Positions 1 to 5,232 of a DNA stretch of 5,789 bases are shown piece by piece. This DNA comes from Moraxellaceae bacterium (GTDB lineage: Bacteria; Pseudomonadota; Gammaproteobacteria; Pseudomonadales; UBA3067). The notes under the pieces were generated by a model, which saw nothing but the letters and a program-made list of their open reading frames with translations, searched no databases and was not told the origin of the DNA. The first letter of the stretch is position 1. Each line of letters opens with the position of its first letter. Location: positions 17,577-23,365 of the forward strand of contig NVTH01000035.1 of the NCBI GenBank assembly GCA_002401525.1. Reading direction: 5' to 3'. The position numbers and the translations under genes are program-made.

Positions 1-399
1 TCGACCAATAACATTATTCACCTGATCTAATTCAGAACAGTTATCATCCACAAAAGGGCTTTGGTCAAAAATCGGTTCTAAAAGATCATACTCACTGTGA
101 TTAACAGGGATTGTTAAAAGCCCGCCAAGGTCTTCAGGAAGTCTTCCGTTATCCACTAAATACCCTAATTGAACCCGGTTATGAATGCCCTCATATTGAA
201 TACTCGGTTGAAGGTAGTGGTCGCCAAAAATTGCAAAACGAAGCGTTTCCAATCGAGTGCGGGTTAATTCAAATCGCTGCTGATTGTCTTGGTATTGCAC
301 GATATCCACTAGCGACACCGATAATGCCGCCATAATCGCTACCACCACCAATAATTCCAACAAAGTAAATCCCCGCTGGCTGGACACTCTGAATGACAT
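1..399 (-). CDS. Type IV prepilin-like protein, C-terminus cut off by the window edge
   Basis: This reading frame is open from an ATG at 399 to the window edge (133 codons, no stop). The start is well placed: an in-frame TGA lies just upstream, and an AAGGTG Shine-Dalgarno sits about 9 bases before the ATG. Residues 1-10 form a short leader ending QRG. The mature protein then begins FTLLELLVVVAIMAALSVS, with Glu at +5: the class III signal cut and N-methylated by a prepilin peptidase, followed by the hydrophobic N-terminal helix. After the helix comes a polar stretch, then YLVDNGRLPEDLGGLL (about residues 80-95), a DxGRLPexL pattern I associate with an uncharacterised prepilin-like family. 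It starts 22 bases after the stop of the upstream prepilin gene, so the two are almost certainly cotranscribed. It is probably a minor pseudopilin of an inner-membrane pilus or type II secretion-like machine; which one cannot be told from this fragment. Confidence 0.88.
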   Translation of the reverse strand, partial: MSFRVSSQRGFTLLELLVVVAIMAALSVSLVDIVQYQDNQQRFELTRTRLETLRFAIFGDHYLQPSIQYEGIHNRVQLGYLVDNGRLPEDLGGLLTIPVNHSEYDLLEPIFDQSPFVDDNCSELDQVNNVIGR

Positions 400-421
400 C
401 AAAATAGTTCACCTTGCGTCA

Positions 422-1132
422 TTACGAACATGCAGAGCGGTATAGGCACAATACTAAATCGTCCCCCCCGCCCGCTTCGTACACACCATTACGACCAAAA
501 CTTATCACTCGAGCCAAATTCAAATCATCAATGTCAAACACTAAATAAGGACGTCCCTGTTGATAATTCGCCTCCATGCTTTCACCATCCATTCGACTCT
601 CATCCGTAGAGTCCACTGGAATGCCATCGTTTACCCAATTTAAATACCAGTGATCTGCCCCGTCGTCATCACCCGCAAAAATTGCTTGATGATAAAACGA
701 ATCAGCCACTGCCGGAACATCTAACAAATACACACCTGCGACCGGACTTCCAACACCATCACTCTGTAGCGCAGCGCCGATATCAACATATCCCACCGCG
801 CCTGCTTTTTCTAAATAAGGGCCCCGCCAACCTCGAGCGACAACCATATTCCAGCCATTCAAATCCGCAGGCTTTTGAAATAATTCCCCTAGATCTGCCG
901 GTGAACGCGCCATCACCGGTCGACGCCCGGCGTCCCTTTCAAAATTCAAAATGGCACATTTGATATTCGCTAATTCAATTTCAATGACACTATTAAGTTC
1001 AGCCGCCAATAAGGATTCGTATCGAAAACTCGCAATGCCTCCCAAGCTGGAAAGAATCACCACCACGATTAAAAGCTCCAACAAGGTAAATCCTTTCTTC
1101 AGGCGAGCGAATTCAAGCAACGAAATATTCAT
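422..1132 (-). CDS. GspG-like prepilin / pseudopilin
   Basis: A 236-residue protein with a 14-residue leader (MNISLLEFARLKKG) followed by FTLLELLIVVVILSSLGG, the prepilin peptidase site with Glu at +5 and the membrane helix through which pilins pack. Residues 101-107 read GWRGPYL, resembling the GPYL segment of major pseudopilins such as GspG/PulG. Residues 210-228 read ISFGRNGVYEAGGGDDLVL, closely resembling the C-terminal loop of GspG (S-x-G-x-x-G-x-x-G-G ending in acidic residues) that binds calcium in that family. Cys229 and Cys235 could form a small terminal disulfide. It is longer than a typical GspG (about 140 residues), with an acidic insert around 130-200. The ribosome site is weak (AGTGA, 6 bases before the ATG). 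It lies downstream of a terminator-separated prepilin gene and 22 bases upstream of another. The prepilin assignment is firm; the GspG-like role is inference. Confidence 0.9.
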   Translation of the reverse strand: MNISLLEFARLKKGFTLLELLIVVVILSSLGGIASFRYESLLAAELNSVIEIELANIKCAILNFERDAGRRPVMARSPADLGELFQKPADLNGWNMVVARGWRGPYLEKAGAVGYVDIGAALQSDGVGSPVAGVYLLDVPAVADSFYHQAIFAGDDDGADHWYLNWVNDGIPVDSTDESRMDGESMEANYQQGRPYLVFDIDDLNLARVISFGRNGVYEAGGGDDLVLCLYRSACS

Positions 1133-1180
1133 AACAAGTCACTGAGAAAATAGGAATTAGTTTTAAGTAATGAATCATTC

Positions 1181-1203
1181 AAAAAAAGGGGCATCCCTGC
1201 CCC
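1181..1203 (-). terminator. Rho-independent terminator between the first and second prepilin genes
   Basis: Read on the minus strand, a perfect 6-bp stem GGGGCA/TGCCCC with a four-base loop (GGGA) is followed directly by seven T residues. It lies 37 bases after the stop codon of the 324-residue prepilin gene and 48 bases before the start of the GspG-like gene. It should end most transcripts after the first gene and let only a fraction continue, or else the downstream pair has its own promoter, which I could not identify in the short gap. Confidence 0.8.
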
Positions 1204-1239
1204 CAGGGTTAAACTAATTGAATGAAATCCATTAAACGC

Positions 1240-2214
1240 TTATGATTTTTGACCTGTGAACTCAGCAAGCTCTTCGTCTAACCAATCACCAAAGGTATCA
1301 ACAACACCGATGAATTTAGCTTCTTCGAAGAAATCACCGTCTTCACCCGGATCGAATGTGCCATCGTCGGCTTCATCCGTTGCAATATGGAACAAAACAA
1401 CAAAACGACCGTATTCATCTTCATCCACTGACCCATAAAAAGGTGCTTGGGAAAAGTTGGCTGCATTTGCACCGGAATCAGTGGACACAATAGAAGAGTT
1501 ATTACCCACCCCTAGCGCAATAACCAAGTGAGGCAATGCGGCATCTAAGCCTGCAATATCACGTAAACGGCTAGAATCGGTAGTGGTATCTCCCGCATCT
1601 AAATCTACGCTGCCTTCGAACTCAATCACAGCTACTTTACTGCCTACCGCTAACGTTAAATCTTCACCTAAGCCTCTATCAGCATCGTCAAATGCACGAT
1701 TAGGAATACTCAAATCTCCCACTTCAGCTTCCACATTGTTGGTTTCATTGATAAGACGTAGCGTATCAATACCCACACCCGCCAACGCATCCACGCCATC
1801 TATCGTTAGAGTATGGCTGGAAATTTTTCCTTTCAGTTTTTTAGGAAGAGTAAACAACGCTGCAGCAGTAGCGCCATCATCAATCAGATTATCCAGCCGA
1901 TTGGGAAAATCCCCAGTGACCACTTTAAAAGTGCGCACCCCTTGATCGATGGCCGCCAAGTTAAACGTGGCTTGGGCTTTATCGGCCTTACCTTGAAGAC
2001 CATCGTAAGAAACCAATAAACTGCCTGCTAACGTCGCCATAATAGCGATGACTACCAATAGTTCGAGCAGTGTGAACCCGTCTTGCTTGCCCTTTAATTG
2101 ACGTACTTTTTCTCGCAGTTCAGGGTCTTTAATGCTTTTCACATCGAGAGCACGAAATCGTTTTACCATACTTTTAGAATCTAATTTTTTAGAATCTATA
2201 TTTTTAATATCCAT
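1240..2214 (-). CDS. Prepilin-like protein with long repetitive leader and acidic C-terminus
   Basis: A 324-residue protein. The ATG at 2214 is chosen because AAGGAA (2223-2228 on the minus strand) lies 8 bases upstream; the next ATG (residue 16) has no ribosome site. Residues 1-46 are a very long basic leader ending KQDG. FTLLELLVVIAIMATLAGSLL follows, with Glu51 at the +5 position, so this is a class III prepilin cut after Gly46. The mature part has an amphipathic helix (about 69-90), a segment VVTGDFPNRLDNLI, an Asp-rich central domain, and near the end YGRFVVLFHIATD, then a very acidic stretch (280-294) and a C-terminal DWLDEELAEF. No cysteine pair is present. It is first in a run of three prepilin genes and is followed by a terminator, so it may be the most abundant subunit. 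No specific family name is supported; it may be a pilus or pseudopilus subunit. Confidence 0.9.
   Translation of the reverse strand: MDIKNIDSKKLDSKSMVKRFRALDVKSIKDPELREKVRQLKGKQDGFTLLELLVVIAIMATLAGSLLVSYDGLQGKADKAQATFNLAAIDQGVRTFKVVTGDFPNRLDNLIDDGATAAALFTLPKKLKGKISSHTLTIDGVDALAGVGIDTLRLINETNNVEAEVGDLSIPNRAFDDADRGLGEDLTLAVGSKVAVIEFEGSVDLDAGDTTTDSSRLRDIAGLDAALPHLVIALGVGNNSSIVSTDSGANAANFSQAPFYGSVDEDEYGRFVVLFHIATDEADDGTFDPGEDGDFFEEAKFIGVVDTFGDWLDEELAEFTGQKS
2170..2214 (-). repeat. Three degenerate 15-bp in-frame repeats in the prepilin leader
   Basis: Read on the minus strand from the start codon, the first 45 bases fall into three 15-base units: ATGGATATTAAAAAT, ATAGATTCTAAAAAA and TTAGATTCTAAAAGT. 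They encode MDIKN, IDSKK and LDSKS. The last two units share the run AGATTCTAAAA exactly. The repeat keeps the frame, so gain or loss of a unit would lengthen or shorten the leader by five residues without breaking the gene. Confidence 0.6.
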
Positions 2215-2320
2215 TTTTTTGGTTCCTTAATTTTTGGATGAAAATAAAATTACTAAAGCACTCGCCTTAATAAAATTGAGTCACGAACCTCCACCCACAG
2301 GAGCCATCGCTAATACAAAC

Positions 2321-2332
2321 TTTGTCGACAAA
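2321..2332. promoter_or_regulatory. Perfect 12-bp palindrome upstream of the prepilin genes (possible operator)
   Basis: TTTGTCGACAAA is its own reverse complement and lies about 107 bases upstream of the ATG at 2214, in the 218-base gap between the small Fur-linked gene and the first prepilin gene. It could bind a dimeric regulator. I recognise no regulator consensus, and no convincing sigma-70 or sigma-54 promoter could be placed next to it, so the assignment is tentative. Confidence 0.25.
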
Positions 2333-2432
2333 ACTCACACTTGCCAAACGGAGTGTTTGTTATACTCCTTTCTAGATTGTCTATTTCTCAATCTATTTTA
2401 CGACGCCGAATTCAACCTTAGGAGAACATTTT

Positions 2433-2621
2433 TTATTCGCCTTCCTGCAGCGGAAAATCCACGACGTATCGATACTGCTTACCACAATGCACAACTATTT
2501 CTTTTTGTCCCCGGCGAAGTAAACGCATTTCGATTTTAAATTCCGCAAAACCATCGTGTGCAAATAGCTCTCGAAAAAGTGCTTCTATTTTTAAACTCAC
2601 CGGAAGAAGTGGATCACTCAT
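2433..2621 (-). CDS. Small iron-regulated protein of unknown function (62 aa)
   Basis: A 62-residue cytoplasmic protein with no signal or membrane segment. The start is unusually well supported: GGGAGGTGATT, nearly the full anti-Shine-Dalgarno complement, lies 10 bases before the ATG. Residues 8-20 look helical (LKIEALFRELFAH). The remainder alternates like beta strands: GFAEFKIEMRLL, KEIVVHCGK, QYRYVVDF, with one cysteine. The C-terminal half, a basic GQKEIVVHCGKQYRYVV segment, recalls the core of HemP/HmuP haemin-uptake proteins (xGxxExxIxHxGxxYxL). However, the characteristic GKLILTK tail of HemP is missing. The helix-strand-strand layout also recalls DUF2292-type small proteins. Neither assignment is secure. 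A strong promoter overlapped by a Fur box lies just upstream, so it should be made when iron is scarce. No clear terminator separates it from the prepilin gene 218 bases downstream. Confidence 0.78.
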   Translation of the reverse strand: MSDPLLPVSLKIEALFRELFAHDGFAEFKIEMRLLRRGQKEIVVHCGKQYRYVVDFPLQEGE

Positions 2622-2631
2622 AAGACTATTT

Positions 2632-2642
2632 AATCACCTCCC
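2632..2642 (-). promoter_or_regulatory. Strong Shine-Dalgarno of the 62-aa gene
   Basis: On the minus strand GGGAGGTGATT matches the 16S rRNA tail over almost its full length, 10 bases before the ATG at 2621. This decides both the strand and the start of this small gene, against a competing longer open frame on the plus strand that has no such site. Confidence 0.8.
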
Positions 2643-2686
2643 TTTAAAATGGGTTCATACTGCACCCGTTGTTAGAACGTAAAAGA

Positions 2687-2714
2687 ACTATAGCAAATAT
2701 TTTTACAAATGCAA
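2687..2714 (-). promoter_or_regulatory. Sigma-70 promoter of the 62-aa gene (extended -10)
   Basis: On the minus strand, -35 TTGCAT (2709-2714) and -10 TATAGT (2687-2692) are 16 bases apart. TGC directly before the -10 makes it an extended -10 element. Transcription would start near 2680, giving a leader of about 60 bases that carries the strong Shine-Dalgarno. Confidence 0.7.
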
Positions 2715-2724
2715 ATGATTATCA
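2710..2724. promoter_or_regulatory. Fur box overlapping the -35 element
   Basis: TGCAAATGATTATCA agrees with the 7-1-7 Fur consensus TGATAATNATTATCA at 12 of 14 defined positions. The overlapping AAATGATTATCATTT (2713-2727) is a perfect inverted repeat around one central base. It covers the -35 hexamer of the minus-strand promoter, the classic position for repression by iron-loaded Fur. The match is seen directly; regulation of the 62-residue gene is inferred. Confidence 0.75.
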
Positions 2725-2742
2725 TTTAGAAGTGGAGAGCTT

Positions 2743-2898
2743 CGTCATTCCTAGGAACGGTGGAATCCATGCCGATAAAGAGAGTGCTGCATGACGGTAC
2801 GTTACGATCTTAATTTCTTGCTATAAAAATGCACTGGCGCATGTCTTAGTGATTCATGGTTTTAAACTCTATGGATTCCCGCCTTCGCGGAAATGACG
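2743..2898. mobile_element. MITE-like terminal-inverted-repeat element, copy 1
   Basis: A 156-bp noncoding element beginning CGTCATTCC and ending with its complement, GGAAATGACG. The two 28-base ends match in inverted orientation at about 21 positions; the left end is degraded. The interior (GCCGATAAAG..., TTCTTGCTATAAAA, GGCGCATGTCTTAG, GATTCATGGTTTTAAA) recurs in the same order in copy 2, about 160 bp further on. There is no transposase gene, so it would have to be moved by an enzyme acting in trans. Target duplications are not evident. Confidence 0.6.
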
Positions 2899-2966
2899 GG
2901 GGATGCGCGAATGACGAAGGGATGCAGGAATAACAGGGAATGCGGAAATGATGATTACGGAGGGCG
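2899..2966. repeat. Degenerate 17-20-bp tandem repeats behind copy 1
   Basis: Directly after the element, about four imperfect units of roughly AATGACGRAGGGATGCGG follow each other (AATGACGAAGGGATGCAGG is the clearest). The first half of the unit is the same AATGACG that forms the tip of the element's inverted repeat, so the array looks like reiteration of the element end. Confidence 0.5.
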
Positions 2967-3058
2967 AAAACTAGCCAGGCAGGAGGAAGGCTGAAAATAA
3001 AAGGGCGGCGTGTTTTAGCAAAAGATAATTTCAGTGATCAAAAAATTCCAGACCATTT

Positions 3059-3212
3059 CGTCATTCCCGCGAAGGAGGGGATCGATGCCGATAAAGTAGG
3101 TGACGCATGAAGATACGCTACGGCCTTATTTTCTTGCTATAAAAAATGCTGGCGCATGTCTTAGGATTCATGGTTTTAAACCCTATGGATTCCCGCCTTC
3201 GCGGGAATGACG
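3059..3212. mobile_element. MITE-like terminal-inverted-repeat element, copy 2
   Basis: A 154-bp noncoding element, better preserved than copy 1. It starts CGTCATTCCCGCGAAGG and ends with the inverted CCTTCGCGGGAATGACG; the outer 28 bases match at 25 positions. The right end contains ATTCCCGCCTTCGCGGGAAT (3189-3208), a perfect 8-bp hairpin with loop CTTC. This fits the ATTCCC-N8-GGGAAT pattern of neisserial dRS3 repeats, a motif type also common elsewhere in proteobacteria. Copies 1 and 2 are in the same orientation. Confidence 0.65.
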
Positions 3213-3280
3213 GAAGGATGCGCAAATGACGAGGATCCGAAATAACCGTGAGGGTGAACGAATGACGGAGGGATGCGGAC
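3213..3280. repeat. Degenerate tandem repeats behind copy 2
   Basis: As behind copy 1, about four imperfect units of roughly 17-20 bases follow the element; the best preserved is AATGACGGAGGGATGCGGA at 3261-3279. Because the tail occurs with both copies, it may belong to the mobile or duplicated unit, making each full unit about 222 bp. The 92 bases between the two full units (2967-3058) show no gene and no recognisable feature. Confidence 0.5.
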
Positions 3281-3313
3281 TTAAACCAGAAGTCAATTCA
3301 GATCGATATAAAA

Positions 3314-3844
3314 CTATAACCCCACCTGAATTTTCAATTTTTCATCTTCTACTTTAATGGACTTAAGCATGCGCTTAGCGATGACTTGCTTACGATCCGC
3401 AGGGTCAAATTTATAGATACACAAATCGCTCACCGCGCTTCGAATAATGGATTCAAACAGCCCTCGAACTTCTTCCTGATACCTTCCAGGCAAACCACCA
3501 ATCTCAAGCTCATCAATCTCAGGATCAAAAAAGTAGAATTCGCCTTCTTCCGCCCAATAATCAATCTCCCCGTGAATCACCGCCCGGCCTCTTGCTGCAA
3601 GCAACCCGGGAATAGAAACTTTCATGGATACCGCGATTCCGACTCGATTATCCCTATTTGGCGGTAGAACCACTTTTGGATCAGTGATCTTAAAAACAAA
3701 AATTAATTTCTTCTTTTTGATCGGAAACAAAGGCGTGATGCGCTTTTCCAGCTCTTTCGCCCCAATTTCAAAGGTATAAGACGGCAAGAACTTAGCAAGC
3801 ACGGAGCGAATCTTGGTCCATAATTGTTTGAGCATTTCCAACAC
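3314..3844 (-). CDS. YceB-like DUF1439 protein without lipoprotein signal
   Basis: A 176-residue protein whose layout resembles the DUF1439 family (Escherichia coli YceB, about 186 residues). YTFEIGAKELEKRITPLFP (residues 23-41) resembles the family's opening TITEQEINxxL. A DPKVVLPP / VGIAVSMKVSIPG strand pair, a Glu/Asp-rich FFDPEIDELEI, a helix EEVRGLFESIIRSAV and a closing SIKVEDEKLKIQVGL also follow the family order. YceB is an envelope lipoprotein of unclear role, thought to have a lipid-binding-like fold. Here residues 1-22 contain no lipobox cysteine and are interrupted by lysines, more like an amphipathic helix than a signal peptide. The start is ambiguous: GTG at 3844, TTG at 3841 and ATG at 3835 are in frame, and the Shine-Dalgarno AAAGGGA suits the TTG best by spacing. 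It stands alone, divergent from the S1-domain gene. Family assignment is by eye. Confidence 0.72.
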   Translation of the reverse strand: MLEMLKQLWTKIRSVLAKFLPSYTFEIGAKELEKRITPLFPIKKKKLIFVFKITDPKVVLPPNRDNRVGIAVSMKVSIPGLLAARGRAVIHGEIDYWAEEGEFYFFDPEIDELEIGGLPGRYQEEVRGLFESIIRSAVSDLCIYKFDPADRKQVIAKRMLKSIKVEDEKLKIQVGL

Positions 3845-3919
3845 AGATTCCCTTTCAAAGAGTATTTAGGAGTACAACCGACTTGCCGTTATTTTGACGC
3901 ATCAGTCACAGCTATGAAT

Positions 3920-3947
3920 AATATAGTGTCAAGGAATTCCATTTCAA
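3920..3947 (-). promoter_or_regulatory. Probable sigma-70 promoter of the DUF1439 gene
   Basis: On the minus strand, -35 TTGAAA (3942-3947) and -10 TATATT (3920-3925) are separated by 16 bases, each matching five of six consensus positions. A second perfect -35 hexamer TTGACA lies inside the spacer but has no good -10 at the right distance. The leader would be about 70 bases. Confidence 0.45.
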
Positions 3948-4184
3948 GGGGGGCAACCATTATTTTCTGTAACTGACACCTGACAAATGGATCTAGATGA
4001 CTGTTATTAAAGGGCTTTATTACTCATTTTGTTAAACTTCTAAATTTCACATTCGCTTTTTATTGCGCGCAAACACTGCTATGGCGTAAACATCGAAGCT
4101 CTCAACACAATTGCCAGCCCTCATCCACAGGCCTTAAATGCCAATTTCAGTCATTAGTTTACCCACAACCCTGCCATTCGGCGC

Positions 4185-4190
4185 TATAAT
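4185..4190 (+). promoter_or_regulatory. Candidate -10 element of the S1-domain gene
   Basis: A perfect TATAAT lies 55 bases upstream of the ATG at 4246, on the correct strand. The hexamer 17 bases upstream (CCCACA) is a poor -35, so this promoter may be weak or activator-dependent; the call rests on the -10 alone. Confidence 0.4.
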
Positions 4191-4245
4191 TCAGCCCCAT
4201 CAACTCCCGCCTCAAAACCACAACCCCTAGTGAAACAACAGAACA

Positions 4246-5094
4246 ATGGTCATTATTGGAAAGTCATACGATCTTGAAGTCACCAAAACGGTCGATTTTG
4301 GTGTTTATCTAGCCGCTGGAGACCTCGGCGAGGTTCTGCTGCCTCGTCGCCATATCAACAATACGCTACGCAAGGGCGACACGGTACATGTATTCCTCTA
4401 CTTAGATTCGGAGGATCGCCCGGTCGCCACCACACAAACACCGAAAGCCTGTGTGGGTGAATTTGCCTATCTGCCGATGGTCGCCAGTACAGACGTGGGG
4501 GCATTTTTAAATTGGGGGTTGGATAAAGACGTTTTGGTGCCTTTTAGCGAACAACATCGCCCCCTAGAAGTAGGCAAATCATACTTAGTTTACCTCTACA
4601 TCGATAAAGTAGATCAGCGTATTACCGCCTCGTCAAAAGTGGATAAGTACATTGATGACGACGAGCCTCACGAATTCAAACCTCAACAAGCGGTCGACTT
4701 TATTGTGGGTAACAGCACCGAGCTTGGCTATAAAGTCATCATCAATCACCGCCATTGGGGCATTTTATACAAAGATGAAGTTCACCAACGAATTAGTTTT
4801 GGTCAAAGCTTAACGGGCTTTATTAAAACGATTCGCCCCGATGGAAAAATAGATCTGAGCCTCCGTAACCCGGAAGTCAGTGGCCACGAAATACGCGACA
4901 AACACGCGCTGGTTATTCATAATTACTTAAAATCAAATCAAGGTTACGCACCTTTACACGATAAATCTGATCCTAAACAAATTGTTGAAACCTTTGGAAT
5001 GAGCAAGGGCGCATTTAAAAAAGCGATTGGAGGGCTGTATAAAAAGAAGCTCATTACCATCGAAAAGCAAGGAATTCGATTACTCGAAGAGTAA
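4246..5094 (+). CDS. cvfB: CvfB/YitL-family S1 RNA-binding protein
   Basis: A 282-residue cytoplasmic protein, the usual length for this family. Three S1-like OB-fold domains run in series: residues 1-63 (VDFGVYLAAG, GEVLLPRRH, LYLDSEDRPVATT), 68-131 (VASTDVGAFLNWGLDKDVLVP, YIDKVDQRITASSK) and about 147-207 (GYKVIINHRHWGILYKDE, GFIKTIRPDGKIDLSL). A winged helix follows at about 219-279 (IVETFGMSKGAFKKAIGGLY, then KKKLITIEKQGIRLL). This is the architecture of CvfB, an RNA-binding regulator shown in Staphylococcus aureus to affect virulence-factor expression, and of Bacillus YitL; the role in Gram-negatives is little known. An in-frame TGA 15 bases upstream and the normal family N-terminus (short sequence then IGK) support the ATG at 4246. 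The ribosome site is weak. yehS follows 138 bases downstream on the same strand, without a terminator between. Confidence 0.92.
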   Translation: MVIIGKSYDLEVTKTVDFGVYLAAGDLGEVLLPRRHINNTLRKGDTVHVFLYLDSEDRPVATTQTPKACVGEFAYLPMVASTDVGAFLNWGLDKDVLVPFSEQHRPLEVGKSYLVYLYIDKVDQRITASSKVDKYIDDDEPHEFKPQQAVDFIVGNSTELGYKVIINHRHWGILYKDEVHQRISFGQSLTGFIKTIRPDGKIDLSLRNPEVSGHEIRDKHALVIHNYLKSNQGYAPLHDKSDPKQIVETFGMSKGAFKKAIGGLYKKKLITIEKQGIRLLEE

Positions 5095-5232
5095 TCCCCA
5101 CACTACTTTTCCCAAACTCAGATTGATTTAATAATTTAATAGTCTAAATAAATTAACGAAAAAGCGCACTAATTAGGGCATTAAAATCACTCTAATTTAG
5201 CGGCTAGTACGTGCAAAAAACAGGAACGCTTT

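Larger units (their letters stand above)
3845..4245. other. Divergent intergenic region between the DUF1439 and S1-domain genes
   Basis: These 401 bases hold no convincing open frame. They contain the outward promoters listed separately and a 10-bp palindrome TTGCGCGCAA at 4063-4072. They also hold a widely spaced inverted pair GTGTCA (3926-3931) and TGACAC (3974-3979), which brackets the upstream part of the minus-strand promoter. No terminator, tRNA or recognisable riboswitch was seen. Confidence 0.5.

Noticed and set aside
682..1945. Several plus-strand open frames opposite the prepilin genes
   Set aside because: They are antisense to genes with clear prepilin signals, rich in Ser/Thr/Pro low-complexity sequence, and lack ribosome sites.
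2281..2307. Tiny minus-strand frame encoding MAPVGGGS as a leader peptide
   Set aside because: Eight codons without a Shine-Dalgarno, attenuator structure or meaningful residue run; not distinguishable from chance.
2340..2360. Sigma-54 promoter for the prepilin genes (GG element in TTTGGCAAG)
   Set aside because: The GC dinucleotide expected about ten bases further on is missing.
2350..2368. Hairpin GGAGT...ACTCC after the 62-residue gene, as a terminator
   Set aside because: The stem is only 5 bp with a 9-base loop and has no T tract on the minus strand, so it is too weak to call.
2234..2539. Open frame of 101 codons on the plus strand
   Set aside because: It has no ribosome site, overlaps the well-supported 62-residue gene on the other strand, and its composition looks like antisense of noncoding and coding DNA.
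2743..3280. Possible CRISPR array
   Set aside because: There are only two long copies with conserved interiors and inverted ends, plus short contiguous tandem units. There are no regularly spaced repeats with unique spacers.
3386..3667. Plus-strand open frame of 93 codons opposite the DUF1439 gene
   Set aside because: It is antisense to a gene of recognisable family and has no Shine-Dalgarno or domain pattern.
4115..4170. DnaA-box-like TCATCCACA and a nearby TTTACCCACAA, as an origin
   Set aside because: Only imperfect single matches, with no cluster of boxes and no AT-rich unwinding region or dnaA/gidA context.
5170..5202. Inverted repeat AATTAG...CTAATT upstream of yehS
   Set aside because: Six base pairs in AT-rich DNA with a long loop are expected by chance.
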